From positions 135,527-199,526 of the forward strand of contig JBBCIG010000011.1 in assembly GCA_037200685.1 (NCBI GenBank): DNA of 64,000 nt, written 5' to 3'. Shown in pieces: positions 17,941 through 27,955 of this stretch. The DNA is from JAJKIP01 sp037200685 (lineage in GTDB: Bacteria > Bacteroidota > Bacteroidia > Chitinophagales > Chitinophagaceae). Both the position numbers and the translations under genes were made by a program. Positions within the stretch are counted from its first letter, which is position 1. Every line of letters begins with the position of its first letter. The notes beneath the pieces were generated by a model that saw only the letters and a program-made list of their open reading frames with translations, was not told where the DNA came from and ran no database searches.

Positions 17941-20900
17941 ATGATGAAAAAAGCGATTTTTTGCAGATTCCTTGTAGTAATTACACTTCTGCTGGTATTT
18001 CCTCACATTTCTTTTTCACAAAATAATTTTAGAGTAACCGGTAAAGTATTTGATGAAACCGGGAAACCTGTACAGGGAGCAACGGTGCAAGTAAAGGGTA
18101 CTGCCATAGGTACCGCTACTGTAGCTGATGGCTCTTATTCATTGATGGCCCCTTCAGGCAATTCAAGATTAGTGATTACATCAGTTGGATATCTTGACAT
18201 GGAGGTTGCCGTTAATAACAAATCCGAAGTGAACATTTCCATTGAGAGTACTACTTCATCTTTAACGGATGTTGTAGTGGTTGGTTACGCAACTATCAAA
18301 AGGAAGGATGTAACCGGTGCTATCGCCGGCATCAGTCAGAAAGATATCAGGTCACGTCCGGTAACCAATGCATTGCAGGCGATGCAGGGTAAAATAGCCG
18401 GTGTGGATATTACTTCCAATGAACGCCCCGGGCAGGTAGGAAGCATTAATATTCGTGGCGTACGTTCTTTAACCGCATCCAACAACCCACTGTATGTGGT
18501 GGATGGTATTGCGTTAACTACAGGCGGTATTGAATATATTAACCCCAACGATATAGAAGCAATAGATGTACTTAAAGATGCATCAGCTACTGCTATATAT
18601 GGATCAAGGGGTGCGAACGGTGTTGTAATTGTTACAACCAAACAGGGTAAAGCCGGTAAAATACAATTAAACTTTAACAGCGCTGTTACTACTGAAAAGA
18701 TAGTAGACAGGGCTCCGGCGATGACGGCTTCGGAAGCTATAGATTTTCGTCGTTGGGCCTATTATTATTCAAACCCGACTGTATATCCAAGGGGCGATAA
18801 TCCTACTATCGCTAATGATAAAACTATTTTTTTAGCAACCAGTGATCCCGCCGCCTGGGCCAATATCGAGAAAGGCTGGGCCGGGGGCAAATGGGATGGC
18901 TCACAAGTGGCGACTACGGACTGGAAAGACCTTGTATCTCAAACGGGTCTTACACAAGACCATACATTAAGTGTGAGCGGTGGTACCGAAAAAATAAAAG
19001 CGTATGCTTCCTTTGGGTATTTAAATAATAAAGGCACTTCCATTGGTCAGAAATTTACAAGGTATTCCGGGAAAGCCAGTGTAGATGTACAGGCTACCGA
19101 TTGGTTTTCTATGGGCCTTACTATGAATCTAACTAATAGTGTACAGGAATTTGGACAATCCAATGCGATAATTGGTTCGTTTGTTGGTTCTCCGGGTACA
19201 AGCATTTATGAATCGGCAAGAAGACTTTACACTTATGCAGTCCCTTATGATGCAACGGGTGCAAGGGTTCTTTATCCCGCTGGTGATGTTGCCTTTAAGA
19301 ATGTAGTAGATGAATGGAATTATACACAGGACCAGCGTAAAACACTCCGTGCCTTTGGTAGCTTATATGCACAACTTGATTTCGGTAACATCCATCCTGT
19401 GTTGAAAGGATTAAAATACAGGATGAACTTTGGCCCTGATTTTTCTCAATCTCAGAATGGATTGTATATTGATGGATTATCGTCCGCCAGCAGCGGTACC
19501 AGTTCCGCTTCGCTGCAAAAAAGCCAGACTTTTTCCTATACCCTTGATAACTTATTGTATTATGATAAAACAATACAGAGGCATAGTTTTGGCCTTACCT
19601 TATTACAAAGCACTACTAAATTTACAGCTGACCCGGTTACTACAACTGCAGGAAACGGTATTCCATTCGCAAGCCAAAGATGGTATACGCTGAATAAAGA
19701 CGTTATCCCGGCTGCTAATCTTTCTATAACTAAAAATGCTGATTTAATAGAAACCCGATTACTGAGTTATATGGCCCGGTTGAATTATAGTTTTGATGAC
19801 AAGTATTTGTTAACAGTATCTGCCCGCCAGGATGGGGCTTCTCAACTTGCAGCAGGTAATAAATATTCAGTATTTCCAAGTGCCGCGGTAGCATGGCGTA
19901 TCAGTCATGAAAATTTTATGAAAAGTATAAATTGGGTTGACGATTTAAAACTCCGTGTTGGGGTGGGAGTTACGGGAAATTCAGCCGTTAGTGCTTATCA
20001 AACATTAGGTGGTACTTCACCTTTATTCTATCCTTTTTTAAGTGCGATTACTGCCGGGTCTATTCCTAATACTGTTTATCCAAATAAAGAACTTGGATGG
20101 GAAAAAACAACACAATACAATATCGGGCTTGATTTTTCTTTATTCAACAGGCGTGTTTCCGGTGTAATAGATGTATACAAATCAAAAACTAAGGATTTAA
20201 TAATGAATCGAAGTGTTCCGCCAATTACCGGCTATTTAACTACATTCCAAAACATCGGGCAAACGGCGAACCGGGGAATTGATATCAATATCAATACAGT
20301 GAATATGACCGGTAAAAACTTTCAATGGACAACAACATTCAATGCTTCCTGGCAAAAAGATGAAATTGTTTCTTTATCAACCGGCAAACAGGATGATATT
20401 GTAAATAACTGGTTTATTGGCCAGCCAATTGGCGTCATCTATGGTATCCGGGCGAATGGGTTATGGCAGGTAGCTGATGCAGTGGAAATGAATAAATTTA
20501 ATGCTAACCTGCCAACGGGTAAATTTTCTCCGGGAAATGTAAAGCCTGTAGACCAAAATGGTGATTATAAAATAGATCAGAATAACGACCGTATTGTTAT
20601 AGGATTTACCCGGCCCCGGTGGATAGTGGGTATGACAAATGGGGTTACGTATAAAAATTTCGAATTGTCCATCTTTTTATATGGTCGCTTAAACTACATG
20701 TATAATACGGGTGGTGAGGCGATGGTGGCCAGGGCCAGCACCCGGTCACTAAATTATTATACGGAAAACAATACGAATGCGGAATATCAAAAACCAATTT
20801 ATTCTACAGGTACCGGTGATCTTTATTCTGGCTCATTAGGATTTCAAAAAGCATCATTTATAAAAATCAGGAACATTTCGGCATCATATACGCTTGATTC

Positions 20901-21057
20901 GAAACTTTTAAAGAAACTGACGATGTCTAGTTTGAGGGTATATGTGCAGGCGGCTAACCCGGGAATGCTTTTCTCAAAAATCAAATTCATGGATATGGAT
21001 GCGGTTTCTTTTAATTATAACCGGGGCTTTACGCTTGGGATAAACGCTGCATTTTAA
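17941..21057 (+). CDS. SusC/RagA TonB-dependent outer-membrane transporter
   Basis: A 1038-residue SusC-like protein with a signal peptide (to about residue 27, ending FPHISFSQ), a carboxypeptidase-D regulatory-like domain (about 30-115; GKVFDETGKPVQGATVQVKG), a plug domain beginning at VVVVGYATIKRKDVTGAI, and a C-terminal 22-strand barrel. It would import oligosaccharides across the outer membrane together with the SusD encoded 19 bases downstream. The surrounding GH105, CE12, GH106 and GH28 genes suggest rhamnogalacturonan-type fragments as substrate. It is intact, in contrast to the frameshifted rhamnose genes directly upstream. The leader carries two stem-loops. Confidence 0.93.
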   Translation: MMKKAIFCRFLVVITLLLVFPHISFSQNNFRVTGKVFDETGKPVQGATVQVKGTAIGTATVADGSYSLMAPSGNSRLVITSVGYLDMEVAVNNKSEVNISIESTTSSLTDVVVVGYATIKRKDVTGAIAGISQKDIRSRPVTNALQAMQGKIAGVDITSNERPGQVGSINIRGVRSLTASNNPLYVVDGIALTTGGIEYINPNDIEAIDVLKDASATAIYGSRGANGVVIVTTKQGKAGKIQLNFNSAVTTEKIVDRAPAMTASEAIDFRRWAYYYSNPTVYPRGDNPTIANDKTIFLATSDPAAWANIEKGWAGGKWDGSQVATTDWKDLVSQTGLTQDHTLSVSGGTEKIKAYASFGYLNNKGTSIGQKFTRYSGKASVDVQATDWFSMGLTMNLTNSVQEFGQSNAIIGSFVGSPGTSIYESARRLYTYAVPYDATGARVLYPAGDVAFKNVVDEWNYTQDQRKTLRAFGSLYAQLDFGNIHPVLKGLKYRMNFGPDFSQSQNGLYIDGLSSASSGTSSASLQKSQTFSYTLDNLLYYDKTIQRHSFGLTLLQSTTKFTADPVTTTAGNGIPFASQRWYTLNKDVIPAANLSITKNADLIETRLLSYMARLNYSFDDKYLLTVSARQDGASQLAAGNKYSVFPSAAVAWRISHENFMKSINWVDDLKLRVGVGVTGNSAVSAYQTLGGTSPLFYPFLSAITAGSIPNTVYPNKELGWEKTTQYNIGLDFSLFNRRVSGVIDVYKSKTKDLIMNRSVPPITGYLTTFQNIGQTANRGIDININTVNMTGKNFQWTTTFNASWQKDEIVSLSTGKQDDIVNNWFIGQPIGVIYGIRANGLWQVADAVEMNKFNANLPTGKFSPGNVKPVDQNGDYKIDQNNDRIVIGFTRPRWIVGMTNGVTYKNFELSIFLYGRLNYMYNTGGEAMVARASTRSLNYYTENNTNAEYQKPIYSTGTGDLYSGSLGFQKASFIKIRNISASYTLDSKLLKKLTMSSLRVYVQAANPGMLFSKIKFMDMDAVSFNYNRGFTLGINAAF

Positions 21058-21076
21058 AAAAACAAAACATTGAAGT

Positions 21077-23065
21077 ATGAAAAAGAATAAAATTTTTATA
21101 ATTATAGCGATTAGTGCGGTTTTAATGGCGGTCTCCTGCAAAAAAACTTTCCTGGATGAAACCCTTAAAACAGCAAGGAGCGAAGAATTTTTTAAAACTG
21201 ACGCTGGTATACAATCATTGGTAAACGGCACCTATCATCACGTATTTTGCCAGCCGTTTAATGGCGAATTTGCCTTTGCTTACATGGCCTATGGTACCGA
21301 TGAATTTCATGTTGGGGGCGACAACTCAAACATAGCATATACTTCTTATGGTAATTCGCTGGCTTCTATTGTTCCCGCTATTAACAGCAATACCGTTACC
21401 GCCAATGCACAGTGGGATAATTTATACATAGGAATAAGTTATGCAAATCTTATAATACAAAATGCGACTGCCAGCGCATCCACTACTGATGCCATTAAGA
21501 AAATAGCGCTGGGCGAAGGTTATTTTTTCCGTGCCTATAGTTATTTAAGATTGGTAAGCCAGTATGGCGCTGTGCCTCTAAAAACTACGCCCAGCACAAC
21601 TGTTGAATTAGAGTTTACCCGTGCTGCCCCTAAAGATGTATTTACGCAAATCATCAGCGATTTTAACCAGGCTTATACACTTTTGCCTAATACAGGCGCT
21701 CCTGCAAAAATAACCAAAGATGCAGCCGGACATTTTTTGGCTAAAGCATATTTAAGCCGGGCGAGTGAAATAAATGACTCATGGAATAGCACTACCAAAG
21801 CTGCCGACCTGGCTGCTATTGCGCCTTTGTGCGATGCGGTTATCGCCAATCATTCATTGGCGCCAAACTTTGGTGATTTATGGAAATATACCGCCCCTGA
21901 TGGCGCAAATGAAAAATTGAGCGAAATAATTTTATCTGCACAGTTTACGACCGATGCTTCTGCCAGCGGGGTTAACCAACAGCATCTCTATTTCGGAAGC
22001 CGTTACGAGGATATACCTTTTATGCAAAGGGACGTTAGTGGTGGCAGGCCATTTAGCCGCTTAGCTACTAATTATTTTATGTACAGGGTGTACGATTTAG
22101 TAAATGATTCAAGGTTTTGGAAAAGTTTTAGAACGAAGAATTTGGTAAATAAGGCTGGGTCAACTACTCCTCCCGCTCCTGCATATACTTATGTTAATGG
22201 CGATGTAGGTGTGATGTATATAATCAATCAGCCCGGGGCCGGAGATCCAAGGGTATTTAATAATCGCCAATTACAAAATAGTGTAACGTATACAAGAAAT
22301 GGAAGGTTGATTGCGAACGTTTATGTAGCTTATCCCAATAATGCGGTACTTGATACTGCATTATTTAAAGATGTACGTTTTCCTTCTTTAAGTAAATTTT
22401 TTGATGGTTCCCGTATAGGTGGTTTTAATGATATAGATGGTCTTCGTGATATTACGCTGGCCCGTAGTGCCGAAACATATTTAATCGCCGCCGAAGCGAA
22501 AATACGTTTGGCTGCTTTAGGTACGGGTGCATACGCTGATGCATTACCTTATATTAATGCCGTAAGAACAAGGGCGCAATACCAGGCCGGAGAAAATCGG
22601 GTAGCGTATTATGATGGTGGTGGTGCCAGCAATGCAACTTTGCAGGGAGGACTGCCTATGGCTTACATGGCGGAGAATTCTTATGCCGAATCAAATAATT
22701 TTAATTTATTAGCCCCACCAAGTACTGCAACCAGTTTATCTGTTGCAAGTATTTCAACTTTACCTGCCCAGGACGAATACATCATCAGCACACTGGGTTA
22801 TACTACTCCTTATGACAGGATGATGTGTTTCTTGCTGGATGAGCGTTCCCGTGAGCTTGCCGGTGAATATTTACGCTGGCAGGATCTGTCCCGCACAAAA
22901 ACATTGGTGGCCCGTGCTAAAGCGTTTAACCCGGATGCAGCTCCCAATATTAAAGACTATCATTTGCTGCGACCAATTCCTCAAACATTTCTTGATGGTA
23001 TACAATCCGGTGGAGTATTCTTAACAGCGACACAAAAACAAGCGATGCAAAATCCCGGCTATTAA
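21077..23065 (+). CDS. SusD/RagB outer-membrane glycan-binding lipoprotein
   Basis: A 662-residue SusD-family protein. The lipoprotein signal ends at Cys21-22 region (LMAVSCKKTF), and the helical TPR-like core carries typical segments (ALGEGYFFRAYSYLRLV; LARSAETYLIAAEAKIRL; LLDERSRELAGEYLRWQDL). It forms the lid of the SusC channel and binds the glycan at the cell surface. At 662 residues it is longer than the usual 500-600, with extra loops in the middle. Nineteen bases separate it from susC. A stem-loop follows at 23096-23126. Confidence 0.92.
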   Translation: MKKNKIFIIIAISAVLMAVSCKKTFLDETLKTARSEEFFKTDAGIQSLVNGTYHHVFCQPFNGEFAFAYMAYGTDEFHVGGDNSNIAYTSYGNSLASIVPAINSNTVTANAQWDNLYIGISYANLIIQNATASASTTDAIKKIALGEGYFFRAYSYLRLVSQYGAVPLKTTPSTTVELEFTRAAPKDVFTQIISDFNQAYTLLPNTGAPAKITKDAAGHFLAKAYLSRASEINDSWNSTTKAADLAAIAPLCDAVIANHSLAPNFGDLWKYTAPDGANEKLSEIILSAQFTTDASASGVNQQHLYFGSRYEDIPFMQRDVSGGRPFSRLATNYFMYRVYDLVNDSRFWKSFRTKNLVNKAGSTTPPAPAYTYVNGDVGVMYIINQPGAGDPRVFNNRQLQNSVTYTRNGRLIANVYVAYPNNAVLDTALFKDVRFPSLSKFFDGSRIGGFNDIDGLRDITLARSAETYLIAAEAKIRLAALGTGAYADALPYINAVRTRAQYQAGENRVAYYDGGGASNATLQGGLPMAYMAENSYAESNNFNLLAPPSTATSLSVASISTLPAQDEYIISTLGYTTPYDRMMCFLLDERSRELAGEYLRWQDLSRTKTLVARAKAFNPDAAPNIKDYHLLRPIPQTFLDGIQSGGVFLTATQKQAMQNPGY

Positions 23066-23095
23066 TTTTTCATATACAACAAAGCAGTACAAACA

Positions 23096-23126
23096 GAATG
23101 GCGGTCATGTCTATGACACGCCATTC
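23096..23126 (+). terminator. Stem-loop after susD
   Basis: GAATGGCG (23096-23103) pairs with CGCCATTC (23119-23126); the loop contains a shorter TCAT/ATGA pairing. It is followed by TTCATTA rather than a T run, so it may act as a processing or attenuation site between susD and the enzyme genes rather than as a full terminator. Confidence 0.5.
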
Positions 23127-23217
23127 TTCATTATAAGACGTTAGTAAATTACAGGACGGAACAGGATGAAAAGGGAAGACTAATCAGTAACTTTAAAAGG
23201 TTCAATTGCCACGCTAT

Positions 23218-24594
23218 ATGAAATCATCTTTTTTCTTATCGCTTTCCCGTTACCTTGTATTTTGTTTGTTGATGCTGCCGGGTGTAACAAATTTATATTC
23301 TCAAACATCTCCTCCCGTAAAAAATGATGTAAATTCTCCTTTGCATGCCCTGCAACCTGATTATCCTGTTCCTTATAAGATTATGTCACAGCCGGAAATC
23401 AAAGGCTTTCTTGATAAATTATTTCATTATCTCGATGCAGTAACCCCTGCAAGGATGATCAATAAAGTAACAGGTGCGGAAATAAAAAATATAGCGGACC
23501 TGGATACGAATACGGTCATAGAAAAAAAAGATTTTCGTATAACGAGTTATGAATGGGGCGTTGTTTATGCTGGTATGCTAAGAGCGGCGGAAACCACCGG
23601 CGATCAGCAATATGCTGATTATGTCAAAACAAGATTTGATTTCATATCAAAATGGCTACCTGCCGTAAAAGAGAAATTCACTGTTGAATATATCCGCAGG
23701 AAAGATTTATTCGCCCAGCCAATAAACCCCCGTGCATTGGATGATGCAGGTGCTGTTTGCGCCGCGATGATAAAAGTAGCACGCAATGGAAACTCACCTG
23801 GTCTTCGCCCGGTTATTGATAATTATATTGATTTCATCGCTAATAAAGAATACAGGCTTAATGACGGGACACTTGCCCGCAACCGTCCGCAAAAAAATAC
23901 ATTATGGTTAGATGATCTCTATATGGGTGTTCCTGCATTAGCGCAAATGGGAAAACTAACCGGCCAAAAAAAATATTTTGATGATGCGGTAAAACAGGTG
24001 AAACAGTTTACGCAAAGAATGTTCAATGAAGAAAAGGGTGTCTATATGCACGGATGGGTAGAAAATATGGCGGTCCATCCGGAATTCAGGTGGGCGAGAG
24101 CGAACGGATGGGCATTGATGGCCGCAACGGAATTACTAGATGTATTACCGGAAAGTCATCCCGGTTATAAATATGTAATCGAACAATTCCGCAAACATGT
24201 CGCCGGCCTTGCATCTTACCAATCGGGTTCCGGTTTCTGGCACCAGTTGCTTGACCGTACTGATTCTTATTTGGAAACTTCCGCAACGGCGATTTATGCA
24301 TATTGTATAGCACATGGCTGTAATAAAGGATGGATAGATCCTGTTGCTTATGCCCCTATGGCAATGCTGGCATGGAATGCCGTAACTAAAAAGATCAACG
24401 CAATGGGTCAGGTGGAAGGAACTTGTGTAGGAACAGGAATGGCATTTGACCCTGCATTTTATTATCATCGCCCCGTAAATGTTTTTGCTGCGCATGGATA
24501 CGGACCGGTTTTGCTCGCAGGCGCTGAAATATACCGACTGGTAGAAAAAGATCCATTTAAAATAAATGATAGTGCGTTGCAGTATTATAAATGA
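23218..24594 (+). CDS. GH105-like unsaturated rhamnogalacturonyl hydrolase, secreted
   Basis: An (alpha/alpha)6-barrel enzyme of about 458 residues related to GH88/GH105. These remove the 4,5-unsaturated galacturonate left at the non-reducing end by rhamnogalacturonan lyases. Supporting segments are ITSYEWGVVYAGMLRA, RALDDAGAVCAAM, TLWLDDLYMGVPALAQMG and RWARANGWALMA. I chose the ATG at 23218 because it starts the signal peptide directly (MKSSFFLSLSRYLVF); the frame extends 12 bases upstream only to a TTG. It is followed within 7 bases by a CE12-type esterase, so the two are cotranscribed. A second GH105 lies at 37293. Confidence 0.84.
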   Translation: MKSSFFLSLSRYLVFCLLMLPGVTNLYSQTSPPVKNDVNSPLHALQPDYPVPYKIMSQPEIKGFLDKLFHYLDAVTPARMINKVTGAEIKNIADLDTNTVIEKKDFRITSYEWGVVYAGMLRAAETTGDQQYADYVKTRFDFISKWLPAVKEKFTVEYIRRKDLFAQPINPRALDDAGAVCAAMIKVARNGNSPGLRPVIDNYIDFIANKEYRLNDGTLARNRPQKNTLWLDDLYMGVPALAQMGKLTGQKKYFDDAVKQVKQFTQRMFNEEKGVYMHGWVENMAVHPEFRWARANGWALMAATELLDVLPESHPGYKYVIEQFRKHVAGLASYQSGSGFWHQLLDRTDSYLETSATAIYAYCIAHGCNKGWIDPVAYAPMAMLAWNAVTKKINAMGQVEGTCVGTGMAFDPAFYYHRPVNVFAAHGYGPVLLAGAEIYRLVEKDPFKINDSALQYYK

Positions 24595-24601
24595 ATGGGT
24601 G

Positions 24602-25963
24602 ATGAACGTGACTGAAAATAATAGGAAGAACCTGCGATGCTTATTATTTTTAGTGTTTTTTTTCTGTGCTCATCATTTATTGAATGCGCAAGCTTCTTAC
24701 AAATTTGATTTCGGTTCTGGTAAAGCAGTGCCAGGATATATTGCCATAACCCCCGCGACAAAATTTAATTATCAAACCGGCTATGGTTTTGACCAGGGGT
24801 CAGTAGTTGAATCGGTTGATAGAGGTGGCAATGGAATAACATCAGATTTTATTTCCGGTGACAAACCATTTTATTTTTCGGTGAAGCTTCCTGGCGGTAA
24901 TTATGATATTAAACTTTTATTGGGCGATACGAAAGGTAAATCAGCGACAACGGTAAGAGTAGAGAACAGGCGGTTGATGCTGGAGAATATCCGTACAGCA
25001 TATGGTAAAATAATTACGCAAGCTTTTACCTTGCATGTGCGGGACAGTTTAATCAGGAATGCACAAGGCGATGTCGTTAATAAAATAAGATTAAAGCCAA
25101 GAGAAATAAATTATTTGCATTGGGATAACATGCTGACGATAGAATTTAATGATTCATTACCGAAAATTTGTGCAGTAGAGATCACACCGAATAAAAACGG
25201 CACTACTATTTTTCTTGCAGGAAATTCGACGGTCGTTGACCAGGACCGTGAACCATGGGCCGCATGGGGACAAATGTTTCCGCAGTTTTTAGTTCCATCT
25301 AAAGTTGTGGTGGCGAATTATGCTGAATCTGGTGAAACATTGCTGGCATTCAAAGGAGAACGAAGATTGGAGAAAATATGGAGCATGGCAAAGCCCGGCG
25401 ATTATTTGTTTATTGAATTTGCACATAATGATCAGAAACCGGGAAGCACCCATCTTGATCCTTTTACTACCTACAAACAAACATTGGAAGAATGGATCGC
25501 TGCTGCAAGAGAAAGGAAAATGATCCCTGTACTTGTTACTTCTATGCACAGAAGAAATTTTGATTCAACCGGGCATATTATTAATACCTTGTCGGATTAT
25601 CCGGAAGCGATGCGGCAGGTGGCGAAAGAAAAGAACGTCTTATTGATTGATTTAAATGCCATGAGCAAAACATTGTACGAGGCTTGGGGCGTGGAAAAAT
25701 CAGTAAAGGCATTTGTTCATTACCCGGCGAATACATTTCCTAACCAGCCCGAGGAATTAAAAGATAACACGCATTTCAACCCTTATGGAGCCTATCAATT
25801 AGCGGAGTGTATTGTGAGCAGCATTCAAAAGCAAAATTTACCATTGGCGAAGTTTATTAAAAAAGATGTTGCGATGTATAATCCGGCGAAACCACTGCCC
25901 ATTGAAAAATTTTATTGGCCACAGAGTTCTTTTGTGAGTTCGGCAAAACCGGATGGCAACTGA
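24602..25963 (+). CDS. Rhamnogalacturonan acetylesterase-like SGNH hydrolase (CE12) with N-terminal domain
   Basis: About 453 residues from the ATG at 24602, chosen because it lies just after the GH105 stop and leads into a signal peptide (RCLLFLVFFFCAHHLLNAQ); an in-frame ATG at 24566 would overlap the previous gene. An N-terminal beta-rich, carbohydrate-binding-like domain (about 30-200; YKFDFGSGKAVPGY) precedes an SGNH domain with block I GNSTVVDQD (Ser), FAHNDQKPG and DNTHFNPYGA (Asp/His). It would remove acetyl groups from the galacturonate of rhamnogalacturonan I. The second CE12 in this locus (36475) lacks the extra domain, so the two may act on different positions. Confidence 0.82.
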   Translation: MNVTENNRKNLRCLLFLVFFFCAHHLLNAQASYKFDFGSGKAVPGYIAITPATKFNYQTGYGFDQGSVVESVDRGGNGITSDFISGDKPFYFSVKLPGGNYDIKLLLGDTKGKSATTVRVENRRLMLENIRTAYGKIITQAFTLHVRDSLIRNAQGDVVNKIRLKPREINYLHWDNMLTIEFNDSLPKICAVEITPNKNGTTIFLAGNSTVVDQDREPWAAWGQMFPQFLVPSKVVVANYAESGETLLAFKGERRLEKIWSMAKPGDYLFIEFAHNDQKPGSTHLDPFTTYKQTLEEWIAAARERKMIPVLVTSMHRRNFDSTGHIINTLSDYPEAMRQVAKEKNVLLIDLNAMSKTLYEAWGVEKSVKAFVHYPANTFPNQPEELKDNTHFNPYGAYQLAECIVSSIQKQNLPLAKFIKKDVAMYNPAKPLPIEKFYWPQSSFVSSAKPDGN

Positions 25964-26026
25964 AGAGATGATTCTTTCTTACAAAAGAAGGGATAAGAGG
26001 GATGAGGCCTTAGATGCCATGAAAAT

Positions 26027-26079
26027 GGAACGATGAAGAGTGCGACGCAACAGCCGATGCCATGAAAAACTACAGCCGG
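26027..26079. repeat. Dispersed repeat copy (short)
   Basis: Copy of the dispersed family between the CE12 and GH39 genes, with GGAACGATGAAGAG, TGCGACGCAACAG and TACAGCCGG. Its polarity is opposite to most other copies relative to transcription, and its distal part (CCGATGCCATGAAAAAC) has diverged. The word GATGCCATGAAAA occurs twice nearby (26013 and 26057), suggesting a local duplication. Confidence 0.7.
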
Positions 26080-26119
26080 TAACAAAAACAAAGCTCGTAT
26101 CAAAAACAAAACTACTAAT

Positions 26120-27766
26120 ATGAAACAATTGCTTGTCCTATTACTTTTTTATTCTTCGGCTTTTTCCCAAAAAGCCGTTATTAACGTTGATTTTAAAAAA
26201 GAAGTAGGGGAAATGAAGCCTATCTGGGCATGGTTTGGTTATGATGAGCCGAACTATACTTATATGAAAGACGGTAAGAAATTATTGTCTGAAATAGCGG
26301 TGTTAAGCCCGGTACCTGTGTTTGTCCGGGCACATAATTTATTAACGACCGGTGATGGAACGCCTGCGCTGAAATGGGGATCTACCAATGCGTATACAGA
26401 AGATGCTTCGGGTAAACCTATTTATAATTGGAAAATTGTTGATAGCATTTTTGATACGTATATACAACGTGGAATGAAACCGTTGGCGCAAATTGGTTTT
26501 ATGCCGGAAGCGCTTTCTTCCAAACCACAACCTTACCAGCATAAATGGAAACCCGGTGTTCCGTACAGGGAAATTTATACCGGCTGGGCCTATCCACCGA
26601 ATGATTATAATAAATGGAAAGAATTAATTTATCAATGGGGAAAGCATTGCGTGGAGCGGTATGGAAAAAAGGAAGTGGAAAGCTGGTGGTGGGAAGTTTG
26701 GAATGAACCGAATATCGCTTACTGGCAGGGCACGGTGCAGGAGTATTGTAAAATGTATGACTATGCGGCGGATGGTTTGCGAAAAGCATTGCCGACGGCG
26801 AGGATCGGCGGATGTGATGCGACGGGTGGTGGCGCGGTTTTTATCAGGGCATTTCTTAAACATTGTATCTCCGATACCAACTATGCAACAGGCCAAATTG
26901 GTTCGCCCTTGGATATGGTATTGTTTCATGCAAAAGGACAGCCCCGTGTAGTGAATGGAACCGTAGTGATGAATGTGGGTACGCAAATGCGGAATATAAG
27001 AGATGCTATGCAGGTGGTGAATGAATTTCCTACGTTGAAAAATATTCCGTTGGTGATTGGCGAATCCGATCCGGAAGGTTGCGCCGCCTGCGGCATGAAC
27101 ACTAATCCTGAAAATGCTTATCGTAATGGCACGATGTATTCAAGCTATACAGCCGCATCATTTGCCCGAAAATATTTATTGGCCGATGAACATAAAGTAA
27201 ATCTTACGGGCGCCGTTTCATGGTCATTTGAATTTGAAGATCAACCGTGGTTTGCGGGTTTTCGTGACCTTGCGACCAATGGTGTTGACAAACCGGTATT
27301 GAATGTGTTCCGCATGTTTGGTATGATGAAAGGAAAACGTGTGGCGGTAAGTGGCGACCGTATGTATGACCTGAAAACATTTGTTGATTCCAGCGTACGC
27401 AAACAAACCGATATCGGCGCTATCGCCGCGAAAGATAAAAAGTCAGCGACGATCATGGTTTGGAATTATCATGATGAAGATAAGCAGGCAACTGCGGAAG
27501 AAATTACGCTAAATGTAACCGGGTTGACTAACGGAACTGTTACAGTTACTGAATACCGCATCGATAATGAACACAGTAACTCTTATGAAGTATGGAAGAA
27601 AATGGGCTCGCCGCAAAATCCTACCGCGGAGCAGATAGTAGCATTGGAAAAAGCGGGACAATTACAAATGATGAATAAGCCGTCTCAATTAAAAGCAAAG
27701 GATAAGTTAGAAATTGGAATTCAATTACCAAGGCAAGGGGTTTCGTTAGTAAAATTAAGCTGGTAG
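26120..27766 (+). CDS. GH39-like glycoside hydrolase, secreted
   Basis: A 548-residue clan GH-A (TIM barrel) enzyme with a short signal peptide (MKQLLVLLLFYSSAFSQ). The acid/base glutamate lies in WEVWNEPN (about 191-198), and the nucleophile is probably the Glu of LVIGESDPEG (about 315-320). A C-terminal beta-sandwich follows. GH39 contains beta-xylosidases, iduronidases and some arabinosidases; in a pectin locus an activity on a side chain is likely, but the sugar cannot be assigned from sequence. It is flanked on both sides by copies of the dispersed repeat. Confidence 0.8.
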   Translation: MKQLLVLLLFYSSAFSQKAVINVDFKKEVGEMKPIWAWFGYDEPNYTYMKDGKKLLSEIAVLSPVPVFVRAHNLLTTGDGTPALKWGSTNAYTEDASGKPIYNWKIVDSIFDTYIQRGMKPLAQIGFMPEALSSKPQPYQHKWKPGVPYREIYTGWAYPPNDYNKWKELIYQWGKHCVERYGKKEVESWWWEVWNEPNIAYWQGTVQEYCKMYDYAADGLRKALPTARIGGCDATGGGAVFIRAFLKHCISDTNYATGQIGSPLDMVLFHAKGQPRVVNGTVVMNVGTQMRNIRDAMQVVNEFPTLKNIPLVIGESDPEGCAACGMNTNPENAYRNGTMYSSYTAASFARKYLLADEHKVNLTGAVSWSFEFEDQPWFAGFRDLATNGVDKPVLNVFRMFGMMKGKRVAVSGDRMYDLKTFVDSSVRKQTDIGAIAAKDKKSATIMVWNYHDEDKQATAEEITLNVTGLTNGTVTVTEYRIDNEHSNSYEVWKKMGSPQNPTAEQIVALEKAGQLQMMNKPSQLKAKDKLEIGIQLPRQGVSLVKLSW

Positions 27767-27808
27767 CAGAAGGATTGTACATGCACATGTGCGAATGATT
27801 TTTTTGTA

Positions 27809-27917
27809 CCGGGCTGCGGTGCTATGCATCCTGCGGACGATCATTCCCGCATGTGCGGGATTGCGACGCTCCGTTCATCGTTCTGTTCGCCATTGAGCAT
27901 TGTCGAAGTGTCAGCAT
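27809..27917. repeat. Dispersed repeat copy with inserted hairpin
   Basis: Repeat copy 3' of the GH39 gene. It shows CCGGGCTGC, then ATTGCGACGCTCCGTTCATC, GTTCTGTTCGCCATTGAGCA and TTGTCGAAG. Between the left part and the core sits TCCCGCATGTGCGGGA (27845-27860), a 7-bp stem absent from the other copies. It occupies the gap before the GH106 gene. Confidence 0.78.
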
Positions 27918-27955
27918 TTTTAAGAAGATTACCATTTGACAATAAAATATAAAGA